From positions 14,218,220 through 14,282,219 of the forward strand of contig CP114483.1 of assembly GCA_027186245.1 (NCBI GenBank): a stretch of 64,000 nt of DNA. The letters are read 5' to 3'. The notes beneath the pieces were generated by a model that was not told where the DNA came from, did no database searches, and saw only the letters and a list, made by a program, of their open reading frames with translations. The stretch comes from Coriaria nepalensis. Its lineage: Eukaryota > Streptophyta > Magnoliopsida > Cucurbitales > Coriariaceae. Positions 40,001-53,699 of this stretch are shown here, piece after piece (the stretch's first letter is position 1; every line of letters begins with the position of its first letter). The position numbers and the translations under genes are program-made.

Positions 40001-40789
40001 ATGTGAAAATAGAAGTAGTTCGAAGTGCTTTCAAACAATTTAATGATCTAAAAACACTGAATGATATGCTCTTAAGGCTAAAATAATGCATTGTTGTATT
40101 CGATAGATTAATTGCAGGTTATGTAAGAAAATCATGTTTGAAGGGCAAAAACATAATTCGTCCGAATTCATTTATATTGATTTAATGACTAGAAAAGCCT
40201 CAATGACATGATTTTAACGCTAAGTAAATGTATAGTTGCCTTTAATAGAACAACTGCAAGTTATGCACGAAAGTCATGTTTAAAAGGCGAATTTCATCTG
40301 AAGTGATTTAGAATGATTTAATGAGTAAAAGAGATGCAATGATATGACTTTAACACTAAAACATTCATAGTTGCCTTCAGTAGATCAATTGCAAGTTATG
40401 CATGAAAGTCGTGTTTTAAATGCGAAAATAGAAGTAGTTCGAAGTGCTTTCAAACAATTTAATGATCTAAAAAGACTGAATGATATGCTCTTTAAGGCTA
40501 AAATAATGCATTGTTGTATTCGATAGATTAATTGCAGGTTATGTAAGAAAATCATGTTTGAAGGGCAAAAACATAATTCGTCCGAATTCTTTTATATTGA
40601 TTTAATGACTAGAAAAGCCTCAATGACATGATTTTAACGCTAAGTAAATGTATAGTTGCCTTTAATAGAACAACTGCAAGTTATGCACGAAAGTCATGTT
40701 TAAAAGGCGAATTTCATCTGAAGTGATTTAGAATGATTTAATGAGTAAAAGAGATGCAATGATATGACTTTAACACTAAAAAATGCATA
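37001..40789 (+). repeat. Transitional trimers leading into the 3758 bp HOR
   Basis: Trimers here introduce the variants that dominate the right half of the window: CGTCCGAATTC with TTTATATTGATT (from 38060), ACATTATTCG (37632, 38472, 39731), GTTGGCTTTAG (about 38691 and 39111), AAAACATTCATAG (about 39520 and 40359) and GAAGTAGTTCG. Spacing remains about 420. Blocks near 40,1xx and 40,6xx share TAATAGAACAACTGC, which indicates a local copy one trimer apart. Confidence 0.65.
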
Positions 40790-43700
40790 GTTGGCTTTAG
40801 TAGATCAATTGCAAGTTATGCATGAAAGTCGTGTTTTAAATGCGAAAATAGAACTAGTTCGAAGTGCTTTCAAACAATTTAATGATCTAAAAACACTGAA
40901 TGATATGCTCTTAAGGCTAAAATAATGCATTGTTGTATTCGATAGATTAATTGCAGGTTATGTAAGAAAATCATGTTTGAAGGGCAAAAACATAATTCGT
41001 CCGAATTCATTTATATTGATTTAATGACTAGAAAAGCCTCAATGACATGATTTTAACGCTAAGTAAATGTATAGTTGCCTTCAATGGATCAACTGCAAGT
41101 TATGCACGAAAGTCATGTTTAAAAGGTGAATTTCGTCTGAAGTGATTTAAAATGATTTAATGAGTAAAAGAGATGCAATAATCTGACTTTAACACTAGAA
41201 AAATACATAGTTGCCTTCAGTAGATCAGTTGCAAGTTATGCATGAAAGTCGTGTTTTAAATGCGAAAATAGAACTAGTTCGAAGTGCTTTCAAACAATTT
41301 AATGATCTAAAAAGACTGAATGATATGCTCTTTAAGGCTAAAATTATGCATTCTTGTATTCGATAGATTAATTGCAGGTTATGTAAGAAAATCATGTTTG
41401 AAGGGCAAAAACATAATTCGTCCGAATTCATTTATAATGATTTAATGACTAGAAAAGCCACAATGACATGATTTTAAGGCTAAGTAAATGTCTAGTTGCC
41501 TTTAATAGATCAACTGCAAGTTATGCACGAAAGTCATGTTTAAAAGGCGAATTTCATCTGAAGTGATTTAGAATGATTTAATGAGTAAAAGAGATGCAAT
41601 AATATGACTTTAACACTAAAAAAATGCATAGTTGCCTTCGGTAGATCAATTGCAAGTTATGCATGAAAGTCGTGTTTTAAATGCGAAAATAGAACTAGTT
41701 CGAAGTGCTTTCAAACAATTTAATGATCTAAAAAGACTGAATGATATGCTCTTTAAGGCTAAAATAATGCATTGTTGTATGCGATAGATTAATTGCAGGT
41801 TATGTAAGAAAATCATGTTTGAAGGGCAAAAACATAATTCGTCCGAATTCATTTATAATGATTTAATGACTAGAAAAGCCTCAATGACATGATTTTAACG
41901 CTAAGTAAATGTATAGTTGCCTTCAATGGATCAACTGCAAGTTATGCACGAAAGTCATGTTTAAAAGGTGAATTTCGTCTGAAGTGATTTAAAATGATTT
42001 AATGAGTAAAAGAGATGCAATAATCTGACTTTAACACTAAAAAAATACATAGTTGCCTTCAGTAGATCAGTTGCAAGTTATGCATGAAAGTCGTGTTTTA
42101 AATGCGAAAATAGAACTAGTTCGAAGTGCTTTCAAACAATTTAATGATCTAAAAAGACTGAATGATATGCTCTTTAAGGCTAAAATTATGCATTCTTGTA
42201 TTCGATAGATTAATTGCAGGTTATGTAAGAAAATCATGTTTGAAGGGCAAAAACATAATTCGTTCGAATTCATTTATAATGATTTAATGACTAGAAAAGC
42301 CACAATGACATGATTTTAAGGCTAAGTAAATGTCTAGTTGCCTTTAATAGATCAACTGCATGTTATGCACGAAAGTCATGTTTAAAAGGCGAATTTCATC
42401 TCAAGTGATTTAGAATGATTTAATGAGTAAAAGAGATGCAATGATATGACTTCAGTAGATCAATTGCAAGTTATGCATGAAAGTCGTGTTTTAAATGCGA
42501 AAGTAGAACTAGTTCGAAGTGGTTTCAAACAATTTAAGGGTCTAAAAAGACTGAATGATATGCTCTTTAAGGCTAAAATAATGTATTGTTGTATTCGATA
42601 GATTAATTGCAGGTTATGTAAGAAAATCATGTTTGAAGGGCAAAAACATAATTCGTTCGAATTCATTTATAATGCATTAATGACTAGAAAAGCCTCAATG
42701 ACATGATTTTAAGGCTAAGTAAATGTATAGTTGCCTTTAATAGATCAACTGCAAGTTATGCACGAAAGTCATGTTTAAAAGGCGAATTTCGTCTGAAGTT
42801 ATTTAGAATTATTTAATGAGTAAAAGAGATGCAATAATATGACTTTAACACTAATAAAATGCATAGTTGCCTTTAGTAGATCAATTGCAAGTTATGCATG
42901 AAAGTCGTGTTTTAAATGCGAAAATAGAACTAGTTCGAAGTGCTTTCAAACAATTTAATGATCTAAAAAGACTGAATGATATGCTCTTTAAGGCTAAAAT
43001 AATGCATTGTTGTATACGATAGATTAATTGCAGGTTATGTAAGAAAATCATGTTTGAAGGGCAAAAACATAATTCGTTTGAATTCATTTATAATGATTTA
43101 ATGACTAGAAAAGCCTCAAGGACATGATTTTAACACTAAGTAAATGTATAGTTGCCTTCAATAGATCAACTGCAAGTTATGCACGAAAGCCATGTTTAAA
43201 AGGTGAATTTCGTCTGAAGCGATTTAGAATGATTTAATGAGTAAAAGAGATGCAATAATCTGACTTTAACACTAAAAAAATGCATAGTTGCCTTCAGTAG
43301 ATCAATTGCAAGTTATGCATGTAAGTCGTGTTTTAAATGCGAAAATAGAATTAGTTCGAAGTGCTTTCAAACAATTTAATGATCTAAAAAGACTGAATGA
43401 TATGCTCTTTAAGGCTAAAATAATGCATTGTTGTATACGATAGATTAATTGCAGGTTATGTAAGAAAATCATGTTTGAAGGGCAAAAACATAATTCGTTC
43501 GAATTCATTTATAATGATTTAATGACTAGAAAAGCCTCAATGACATGATTTTAACGCTAAGTAAATGTATAGTTGCCTTCAATAGATCAACTGCAAGTTA
43601 TGCACGAAAGTCATGTTTAAAAGGAGAATTTCGTCTGAAGCGATTTAGAATGATTTAATGAGTAAAAGAGATGCAATAATATGACTTTAACACTAAAAAA

Positions 43701-44547
43701 ATGCATAGTTGCCTTCAGTAGATCAATTGCAAGTTATGCATGAAAGTCGTGTTTTAAATGCGAAAATAGAATTAGTTCGAAGTGCTTTCAAACAATTTAA
43801 TGATCTAAAAAGACTGAATAATATGCTCTTTAAGGCTAAAATAATGCATTGTTGTATTCGATAAATTAATTGCAGGTTATGTAAGAAAATCATGTTTGAA
43901 GGGCAAAAACATTATTCGTTCGAATTCATTTATAATGATTTAATGACTAGAAAAGCCACAATGACATGATTTTAACGCTAAGTAAATGTATAGTTGCCTT
44001 CAATAGATCAACTGCAAGTTATGCACGAAATTCATGTTTAAAAGGTGAATTTCGTCTGAAGTGATTTAAAATGATTTAATGAGTAAAAGAGATGCAATAA
44101 TATGACTTTAACACTAAAAAAATACATAGTTGCCTTCAGTAGATCAATTGCAAGTTATGCATGAAAGTCGTGTTTTAAATGTGAAAATAGAACTAGTTCA
44201 AAGTGCTTTCAAACAAATTAATGATCTAAAAAGACTGAATGATATGCTCTTAAGGCTAAAATAATGCATTGTTGTATTCGATAGATTAATTGCAGGTTAT
44301 GTAAGAAAATCATGTTTGAAGGGCAAAAACATAATTCGTTCGAATTCATTTATAATGATTTAATGACTAGAAAAGCCACAATGACATGATTTTAAGGCTA
44401 AGTAAATGTATAGTTGCCTTTAATAGATCAACTGCAAGTTATGCACGAAAGTCATGTTTAAAAGGCGAATTTCATCTGAAGTGATTTAGAATGATTTAAT
44501 GAGTAAAAGAGATGCAATGATATGACTTTAACACTAAAAAATGCATA
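40790..44547 (+). repeat. 3758 bp HOR, copy 1
   Basis: The unit starts at the GTTGGCTTTAG variant of subunit A and holds nine trimers, one of them 28 bp short. Internal landmarks in order are GATCAGTTGC with GCATTCTTGTATT (A at 41225), TTGTATGCGATAG (41646), a second GCATTCTTG trimer (42067), the deleted trimer (42460), a C with CACTAATAAAATGC (about 42850), CCTCAAGGACATG with AAAGCCATG (about 43115-43190), GCATGTAAGTCG (about 43317), and AAATTCATG (about 44028). Confidence 0.85.
42450..42452 (+). repeat. 27-28 bp deletion junction, HOR copy 1
   Basis: Same junction and same CATCTCAAG and GTCTAGTTG haplotype as near 23601. The A subunit downstream has gained GAAAGTAGAAC, GAAGTGGTTTC and TTTAAGGGTC, and its B subunit has AATGCATTAATG. 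These additions are shared by the later copies at 46628, 47442, 51200 and 53697. Confidence 0.85.
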
Positions 44548-46627
44548 GTTGGCTTTAGTAGATCAATTGCAAGTTATGCATGAAAGTCGTGTTTTAAATG
44601 CGAAAATAGAACTAGTTCGAAGTGCTTTCAAACAATTTAATGATCTAAAAACACTGAATGATATGCTCTTAAGGCTAAAATAATGCATTGTTGTATTCGA
44701 TAGATTAATTGCAGGTTATGTAAGAAAATCATGTTTGAAGGGCAAAAACATAATTCGTCCGAATTCATTTATATTGATTTAATGACTAGAAAAGCCTCAA
44801 TGACATGATTTTAACGCTAAGTAAATGTATAGTTGCCTTCAATGGATCAACTGCAAGTTATGCACGAAAGTCATGTTTAAAAGGTGAATTTCGTCTGAAG
44901 TGATTTAAAATGATTTAATGAGTAAAAGAGATGCAATAATCTGACTTTAACACTAAAAAAATACATAGTTGCCTTCAGTAGATCAGTTGCAAGTTATGCA
45001 TGAAAGTCGTGTTTTAAATGCGAAAATAGAACTAGTTCGAAGTGCTTTCAAACAATTTAATGATCTAAAAAGACTGAATGATATGCTCTTTAAGGCTAAA
45101 ATTATGCATTCTTGTATTCGATAGATTAATTGCAGGTTATGTAAGAAAATCATGTTTGAAGGGCAAAAACATAATTCGTCCGAATTCATTTATAATGATT
45201 TAATGACTAGAAAAGCCACAATGACATGATTTTGAGGCTAAGTAAATGTCTAGTTGCCTTTAATAGATCAACTGCAAGTTATGCACGAAAGTCATGTTTA
45301 AAAGGCGAATTTCATCTGAAGTGATTTAGAATGATTTAATGAGTAAAAGAGATGCAATGATATGACTTTAACACTAAAACATTCATAGTTGCCTTCAGTA
45401 GATCAATTGCAAGTTATGCATGAAAGTCGTGTTTTAAATGCGAAAATAGAAGTAGTTCGAAGTGCTTTCAAACAATTTAATGATCTAAAAAGACTGAATG
45501 ATATGCTCTTTAAGGCTAAAATAATGCATTGTTGTATTCGATAGATTAATTGCAGGTTATGTAAGAAAATCATGTTTGAAGGGCAAAAACATAATTCGTC
45601 CGAATTCATTTATATTGATTTAATGACTAGAAAAGCCTCAATGACATGATTTTAACGCTAAGTAAATGTATAGTTGCCTTCAATGGATCAACTGCAAGTT
45701 ATGCACGAAAGTCATGTTTAAAAGGTGAATTTCGTCTGAAGTGATTTAAAATGATTTAATGAGTAAAAGAGATGCAATAATCTGACTTTAACACTAAAAA
45801 AATACATAGTTGCCTTCAGTAGATCAGTTGCAAGTTATGCATGAAAGTCGTGTTTTAAATGCGAAAATAGAACTAGTTCGAAGTGCTTTCAAACAATTTA
45901 ATGATCTAAAAAGACTGAATGATATGCTCTTTAAGGCTAAAATAATGCATTGTTGTATGCGATAGATTAATTGCAGGTTATGTAAGAAAATCATGTTTGA
46001 AGGGCAAAAACATAATTCGTCCGAATTCATTTATAATGATTTAATGACTAGAAAAGCCTCAATGACATGATTTTAACGCTAAGTAAATGTATAGTTGCCT
46101 TCAATGGATCAACTGCAAGTTATGCACGAAAGTCATGTTTAAAAGGTGAATTTCGTCTGAAGTGATTTAAAATGATTTAATGAGTAAAAGAGATGCAATA
46201 ATCTGACTTTAACACTAAAAAAATACATAGTTGCCTTCAGTAGATCAGTTGCAAGTTATGCATGAAAGTCGTGTTTTAAATGCGAAAATAGAACTAGTTC
46301 GAAGTGCTTTCAAACAATTTAATGATCTAAAAAGACTGAATGATATGCTCTTTAAGGCTAAAATTATGCATTCTTGTATTCGATAGATTAATTGCAGGTT
46401 ATGTAAGAAAATCATGTTTGAAGGGCAAAAACATAATTCGTTCGAATTCATTTATAATGATTTAATGAATAGAAAAGCCACAATGACATGATTTTAAGGC
46501 TAAGTAAATGTCTAGTTGCCTTTAATAGATCAACTGCATGTTATGCACGAAAGTCATGTTTAAAAGGCGAATTTCATCTCAAGTGATTTAGAATGATTTA
46601 ATGAGTAAAAGAGATGCAATGATATGA

Positions 46628-46630
46628 CTT
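46628..46630 (+). repeat. 27-28 bp deletion junction, HOR copy 2, first
   Basis: Same deletion haplotype. The B subunit has TTGCGGGTTATG, shared only with the copy at 51200. Confidence 0.85.
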
Positions 46631-47441
46631 CAGTAGATCAATTGCAAGTTATGCATGAAAGTCGTGTTTTAAATGCGAAAGTAGAACTAGTTCGAAGTGG
46701 TTTCAAACAATTTAAGGGTCTAAAAAGACTGAATGATATGCTCTTTAAGGCTAAAATAATGTATTGTTGTATTCGATAGATTAATTGCGGGTTATGTAAG
46801 AAAATCATGTTTGAAGGGCAAAAACATAATTCGTTCGAATTCATTTATAATGCATTAATGACTAGAAAAGCCTCAATGACATGATTTTAAGGCTAAGTAA
46901 ATGTATAGTTGCCTTTAATAGATCAACTGCAAGTTATGCACGAAAGTCATGTTTAAAAGGCGAATTTCGTCTGAAGTTATTTAGAATTATTTAATGAGTA
47001 AAAGAGATGCAATAATATGACTTTAACACTAATAAAATGCATAGTTGCCTTTAGTAGATCAATTGGAAGTTATGCATGAAAGTCGTGTTTTAAATGCGAA
47101 AATAGAACTAGTTCGAAGTGCTTTCAAACAATTTAATGATCTAAAAACACTGAATGATATGCTCTTTAAGGCTAAAATAATGCATTGTTGTATACGATAG
47201 ATTAATTGCAGGTTATGTAAGAAAATCATGTTTGAAGGGCAAAAACATAATTCGTTCGAATTCATTTATAATGATTTAATGACTAGAAAAGCCACAATGA
47301 CATGATTTTAAGGCTAAGTAAATGTCTAGTTGCCTTTAATAGATCAACTGCATGTTATGCACGAAAGTCATGTTTAAAAGGCGAATTTCATCTCAAGTGA
47401 TTTAGAATGATTTAATGAGTAAAAGAGATGCAATGATATGA

Positions 47442-47444
47442 CTT
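47442..47444 (+). repeat. 27-28 bp deletion junction, HOR copy 2, duplicated
   Basis: This is the extra copy inside the expanded HOR, 814 bases after the previous one. It has the ordinary TTGCAGGTTATG, so it is closer to the copy at 42450 than to its immediate neighbour. Confidence 0.85.
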
Positions 47445-49539
47445 CAGTAGATCAATTGCAAGTTATGCATGAAAGTCGTGTTTTAAATGCGAAAGTAGAA
47501 CTAGTTCGAAGTGGTTTCAAACAATTTAAGGGTCTAAAAAGACTGAATGATATGCTCTTTAAGGCTAAAATAATGTATTGTTGTATTCGATAGATTAATT
47601 GCAGGTTATGTAAGAAAATCATGTTTGAAGGGCAAAAACATAATTCGTTCGAATTCATTTATAATGCATTAATGACTAGAAAAGCCTCAATGACATGATT
47701 TTAAGGCTAAGTAAATGTATAGTTGCCTTTAATAGATCAACTGCAAGTTATGCACGAAAGTCATGTTTAAAAGGCGAATTTCGTCTGAAGTTATTTAGAA
47801 TTATTTAATGAGTAAAAGAGATGCAATAATATGACTTTAACACTAATAAAATGCATAGTTGCCTTTAGTAGATCAATTGGAAGTTATGCATGAAAGTCGT
47901 GTTTTAAATGCGAAAATAGAACTAGTTCGAAGTGCTTTCAAACAATTTAATGATCTAAAAAGACTGAATGATATGCTCTTTAAGGCTAAAATAATGCATT
48001 GTTGTATACGATAGATTAATTGCAGGTTATGTAAGAAAATCATGTTTGAAGGGCGAAAACATAATTCGTTTGAATTCATTTATAATGATTTAATGACTAG
48101 AAAAGCCTCAAGGACATGATTTTAACACTAAGTAAATGTATAGTTGCCTTCAATAGATCAACTGCAAGTTATGCACGAAAGCCATGTTTAAAAGGTGAAT
48201 TTCGTCTGAAGCGATTTAGAATGATTTAATGAGTAAAAGAGATGCAATAATCTGACTTTAACACTAAAAAAATGCATAGTTGCCTTCAGTAGATCAATTG
48301 CAAGTTATGCATGTAAGTCGTGTTTTAAATGCGAAAATAGAATTAGTTCGAAGTGCTTTCAAACAATTTAATGATCTAAAAAGACTGAATGATATGCTCT
48401 TTAAGGCTAAAATAATGCATTGTTGTATACGATAGATTAATTGCAGGTTATGTAAGAAAATCATGTTTGAAGGGCAAAAACATAATTCGTTCGAATTCAT
48501 TTATAATGATTTAATGACTAGAAAAGCCTCAATGACATGATTTTAACGCTAAGTAAATGTATAGTTGCCTTCAATAGATCAACTGCAAGTTATGCACGAA
48601 AGTCATGTTTAAAAGGAGAATTTCGTCTGAAGCGATTTAGAATGATTTAATGAGTAAAAGAGATGCAATAATATGACTTTAACACTAAAAAAATGCATAG
48701 TTGCCTTCAGTAGATCAATTGCAAGTTATGCATGAAAGTCGTGTTTTAAATGCGAAAATAGAATTAGTTCGAAGTGCTTTCAAACAATTTAATGATCTAA
48801 AAAGACTGAATAATATGCTCTTTAAGGCTAAAATAATGCATTGTTGTATTCGATAGATTAATTGCAGGTTATGTAAGAAAATCATGTTTGAAGGGCAAAA
48901 ACATTATTCGTTCGAATTCATTTATAATGATTTAATGACTAGAAAAGCCACAATGACATGATTTTAACGCTAAGTAAATGTATAGTTGCCTTCAATAGAT
49001 CAACTGCAAGTTATGCACGAAATTCATGTTTAAAAGGTGAATTTCGTCTGAAGTGATTTAAAATGATTTAATGAGTAAAAGAGATGCAATAATATGACTT
49101 TAACACTAAAAAAATACATAGTTGCCTTCAGTAGATCAATTGCAAGTTATGCATGAAAGTCGTGTTTTAAATGTGAAAATAGAACTAGTTCAAAGTGCTT
49201 TCAAACAAATTAATGATCTAAAAAGACTGAATGATATGCTCTTAAGGCTAAAATAATGCATTGTTGTATTCGATAGATTAATTGCAGGTTATGTAAGAAA
49301 ATCATGTTTGAAGGGCAAAAACATTATTCGTTCGAATTCATTTATAATGATTTAATGACTAGAAAAGCCACAATGACATGATTTTAAGGCTAAGTAAATG
49401 TATAGTTGCCTTTAATAGATCAACTGCAAGTTATGCACGAAAGTCATGTTTAAAAGGCGAATTTCATCTGAAGTGATTTAGAATGATTTAATGAGTAAAA
49501 GAGATGCAATGATATGACTTTAACACTAAAAAATGCATA

Positions 49540-52180
49540 GTTGGCTTTAGTAGATCAATTGCAAGTTATGCATGAAAGTCGTGTTTTAAATGCGAAAATA
49601 GAACTAGTTCGAAGTGCTTTCAAACAATTTAATGATCTAAAAACACTGAATGATATGCTCTTAAGGCTAAAATAATGCATTGTTGTATTCGATAGATTAA
49701 TTGCAGGTTATGTAAGAAAATCATGTTTGAAGGGCAAAAACATAATTCGTCCGAATTCATTTATATTGATTTAATGACTAGAAAAGCCTCAATGACATGA
49801 TTTTAACGCTAAGTAAATGTATAGTTGCCTTCAATGGATCAACTGCAAGTTATGCACGAAAGTCATGTTTAAAAGGTGAATTTCGTCTGAAGTGATTTAA
49901 AATGATTTAATGAGTAAAAGAGATGCAATAATCTGACTTTAACACTAAAAAAATACATAGTTGCCTTCAGTAGATCAGTTGCAAGTTATGCATGAAAGTC
50001 GTGTTTTAAATGCGAAAATAGAACTAGTTCGAAGTGCTTTCAAACAATTTAATGATCTAAAAAGACTGAATGATATGCTCTTTAAGGCTAAAATTATGCA
50101 TTCTTGTATTCGATAGATTAATTGCAGGTTATGTAAGAAAATCATGTTTGAAGGGCAAAAACATAATTCGTCCGAATTCATTTATAATGATTTAATGACT
50201 AGAAAAGCCACAATGACATGATTTTAAGGCTAAGTAAATGTCTAGTTGCCTTTAATAGATCAACTGCAAGTTATGCACGAAAGTCATGTTTAAAAGGCGA
50301 ATTTCATCTGAAGTGATTTAGAATGATTTAATGAGTAAAAGAGATGCAATAATATGACTTTAACACTAAAAAAATGCATAGTTGCCTTCGGTAGATCAAT
50401 TGCAAGTTATGCATGAAAGTCGTGTTTTAAATGCGAAAATAGAACTAGTTCGAAGTGCTTTCAAACAATTTAATGATCTAAAAAGACTGAATGATATGCT
50501 CTTTAAGGCTAAAATAATGCATTGTTGTATGCGATAGATTAATTGCAGGTTATGTAAGAAAATCATGTTTGAAGGGCAAAAACATAATTCGTCCGAATTC
50601 ATTTATAATGATTTAATGACTAGAAAAGCCTCAATGACATGATTTTAACGCTAAGTAAATGTATAGTTGCCTTCAATGGATCAACTGCAAGTTATGCACG
50701 AAAGTCATGTTTAAAAGGTGAATTTCGTCTGAAGTGATTTAAAATGATTTAATGAGTAAAAGAGATGCAATAATCTGACTTTAACACTAAAAAAATACAT
50801 AGTTGCCTTCAGTAGATCAGTTGCAAGTTATGCATGAAAGTCGTGTTTTAAATGCGAAAATAGAACTAGTTCGAAGTGCTTTCAAACAATTTAATGATCT
50901 AAAAAGACTGAATGATATGCTCTTTAAGGCTAAAATTATGCATTCTTGTATTCGATAGATTAATTGCAGGTTATGTAAGAAAATCATGTTTGAAGGGCAA
51001 AAACATAATTCGTTCGAATTCATTTATAATGATTTAATGACTAGAAAAGCCACAATGACATGATTTTAAGGCTAAGTAAATGTCTAGTTGCCTTTAATAG
51101 ATCAACTGCATGTTATGCACGAAAGTCATGTTTAAAAGGCGAATTTCATCTCAAGTGATTTAGAATGATTTAATGAGTAAAAGAGATGCAATGATATGAC
51201 TTCAGTAGATCAATTGCAAGTTATGCATGAAAGTCGTGTTTTAAATGCGAAAGTAGAACTAGTTCGAAGTGGTTTCAAACAATTTAAGGGTCTAAAAAGA
51301 CTGAATGATATGCTCTTTAAGGCTAAAATAATGTATTGTTGTATTCGATAGATTAATTGCGGGTTATGTAAGAAAATCATGTTTGAAGGGCAAAAACATA
51401 ATTCGTTCGAATTCATTTATAATGCATTAATGACTAGAAAAGCCTCAATGACATGATTTTAAGGCTAAGTAAATGTATAGTTGCCTTTAATAGATCAACT
51501 GCAAGTTATGCACGAAAGTCATGTTTAAAAGGCGAATTTCGTCTGAAGTTATTTAGAATTATTTAATGAGTAAAAGAGATGCAATAATATGACTTTAACA
51601 CTAATAAAATGCATAGTTGCCTTTAGTAGATCAATTGGAAGTTATGCATGAAAGTCGTGTTTTAAATGCGAAAATAGAACTAGTTCGAAGTGCTTTCAAA
51701 CAATTTAATGATCTAAAAACACTGAATGATATGCTCTTTAAGGCTAAAATAATGCATTGTTGTATACGATAGATTAATTGCAGGTTATGTAAGAAAATCA
51801 TGTTTGAAGGGCAAAAACATAATTCGTTTGAATTCATTTATAATGATTTAATGACTAGAAAAGCCTCAAGGACATGATTTTAACGCTAAGTAAATGTATA
51901 GTTGCCTTCAATAGATCAACTGCAAGTTATGCACGAAAGCCATGTTTAAAAGGTGAATTTCGTCTGAAGCTATTTAGAATGATTTAATGAGTAAAAGAGA
52001 TGCAATAATCTGACTTTAACACTAAAAAAATGCATAGTTGCCTTCAGTAGATCAATTGCAAGTTATGCATGTAAGTCGTGTTTTAAATGCGAAAATAGAA
52101 TTAGTTCGAAGTGCTTTCAAACAATTTAATGATCTAAAAAGACTGAATGATATGCTCTTTAAGGCTAAAATAATGCATTG
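49540..52180 (+). repeat. 3758 bp HOR, copy 3, truncated
   Basis: It begins with the GTTGGCTTTAG trimer and follows copy 1 in order: GCATTCTTG trimer (49975), GTATGCGATAG trimer (50396), second GCATTCTTG trimer (50817), deleted trimer (51210), CACTAATAAAATGC, and the CCTCAAGGACATG block. The deleted trimer has TTGCGGGTTATG, as in copy 2 at 46638. The match breaks off near 52180, where TTGTATTCG replaces the expected TTGTATACG and a different trimer order follows. Confidence 0.8.
51200..51202 (+). repeat. 27-28 bp deletion junction, HOR copy 3
   Basis: Same haplotype with TTGCGGGTTATG downstream, linking it to the copy at 46628 (4572 bases earlier). Confidence 0.85.
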
Positions 52181-53696
52181 TTGTATTCGATAGATTAATT
52201 GCAGGTTATGTAAGAAAATCATGTTTGAAGGGCAAAAACATTATTCGTTCGAATTCATTTATAATGATTTAATGACTAGAAAAGCCACAATGACATGATT
52301 TTAAGGCTAAGTAAATGTATAGTTGCCTTTAATAGATCAACTGCAAGTTAGGCACGAAAGTCATGTTTAAAAGGCGAATTTCATCTGAAGTTATTCAGAA
52401 TGATTTAATGAGTAAAAGAGATGCAATGATATGACTTTAACACTAAAAAATGCATAGTTGCCTTCAGTAGATCAATTGCAAGTTATGCATGAAAGTCGTG
52501 TTTTAAATGCTAAAATAGAACTAGTTCGAAGTGCTTTCAAACAATTTAATGATCTAAAAAGACTGAATGATATGCTCTTTAAGGCTAAAATAATGCATTG
52601 TTGTATGCGATAGATTAATTGCAGGTTATGTAAGAAAATCATGTTTGAAGGGCTAAAACATAAGTCGTCCGAATTCATTTATATTGATTTAATGACTAGA
52701 AAAGCCTCAATGACATGATTTTAACGCTAAGTAAATGTATAGTTGCCTTCAATAGATCAACTGCAAGTTATGCACGAAAGTCATGTTTAAAAGGAGAATT
52801 TCGTCTAAAGCGATTTAGAATGATTTAATGAGTAAAAGAGATGCAATAATATGACTTTAACACTAAAAAAATGCATAGTTGCCTTCAGTAGATCAATTGC
52901 AAGTTATGCATGAAAGTCGTGTTTTAAATGCGAAAATAGAATTAGTTCGAAGTGCTTTCAAACAATTTAATGATGTAAAAAGACTGAATGATATGCTCTT
53001 TAAGGCTAAAATAATGCATTGTTGTATTCGATAGATTAATTGCAGGTTATGTAAGAAAATCATGTTTGAAGGGCAAAAATATAATTCGTTCGAATTCATA
53101 TTTAATGATTTAATGACTAGAAGAGCCTCATTGACATGATTTTAAGGCTAAGTAAATGTATAGTTGCCTTCAATAGATCAACCGCAAGTTATGCACGAAA
53201 GTCATGTTTAAAAGGCGAATTTCATCTGAAGTGATTTAGAATGATTTAATGAGTAAAAGAGATGCAATAATCTGACTTTAACACTAAAAAAATACATAGT
53301 TGCCTTCAGTAGATCAGTTGCAAGTTATGCATGAAAGTCGTGTTTTAAATGCGAAAATAGAACTAGTTCGAAGTGCTTTCAAACAATTTAATGATCTAAA
53401 AAGACTGAATGATATGCTCTTTAAGGCTAAAATTATGCATTCTTGTATTCGATAGATTAATTGCAGGTTATGTAAGAAAATCATGTTTGAAGGGCAAAAA
53501 CATAATTCGTTCGAATTCATTTATAATGATTTAATGACTAGAAAAGCCACAATGACATGATTTTAAGGCTAAGTAAATGTCTAGTTGCCTTTAATAGATC
53601 AACTGCATGTTATGCACGAAAGTCATGTTTAAAAGGCGAATTTCATCTCAAGTGATTTAGAATGATTTAATGAGTAAAAGAGATGCAATGATATGA

Positions 53697-53699
53697 CTT
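53697..53699 (+). repeat. 27-28 bp deletion junction in the 52-62 kb mosaic
   Basis: Same haplotype including TTTAAGGGTC, 2497 bases after the copy at 51200. It is preceded by the GCATTCTTG trimer. Confidence 0.85.

Larger units (their letters stand above)
44548..49539 (+). repeat. 3758 bp HOR, copy 2, expanded to 4992 bp
   Basis: The same ordered landmarks as in copy 1 recur, but two extra pieces are present. One is a 420 bp trimer with A at 45403 carrying AAAACATTCATAG and GAAGTAGTTC, which resembles the trimer near 40360. The other is an 814 bp repeat of the deleted trimer plus its neighbour (46638-47451 copied at 47452-48265). The sum 3758 + 420 + 814 equals 4992, so these two insertions account exactly for the extra length. 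Confidence 0.85.
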
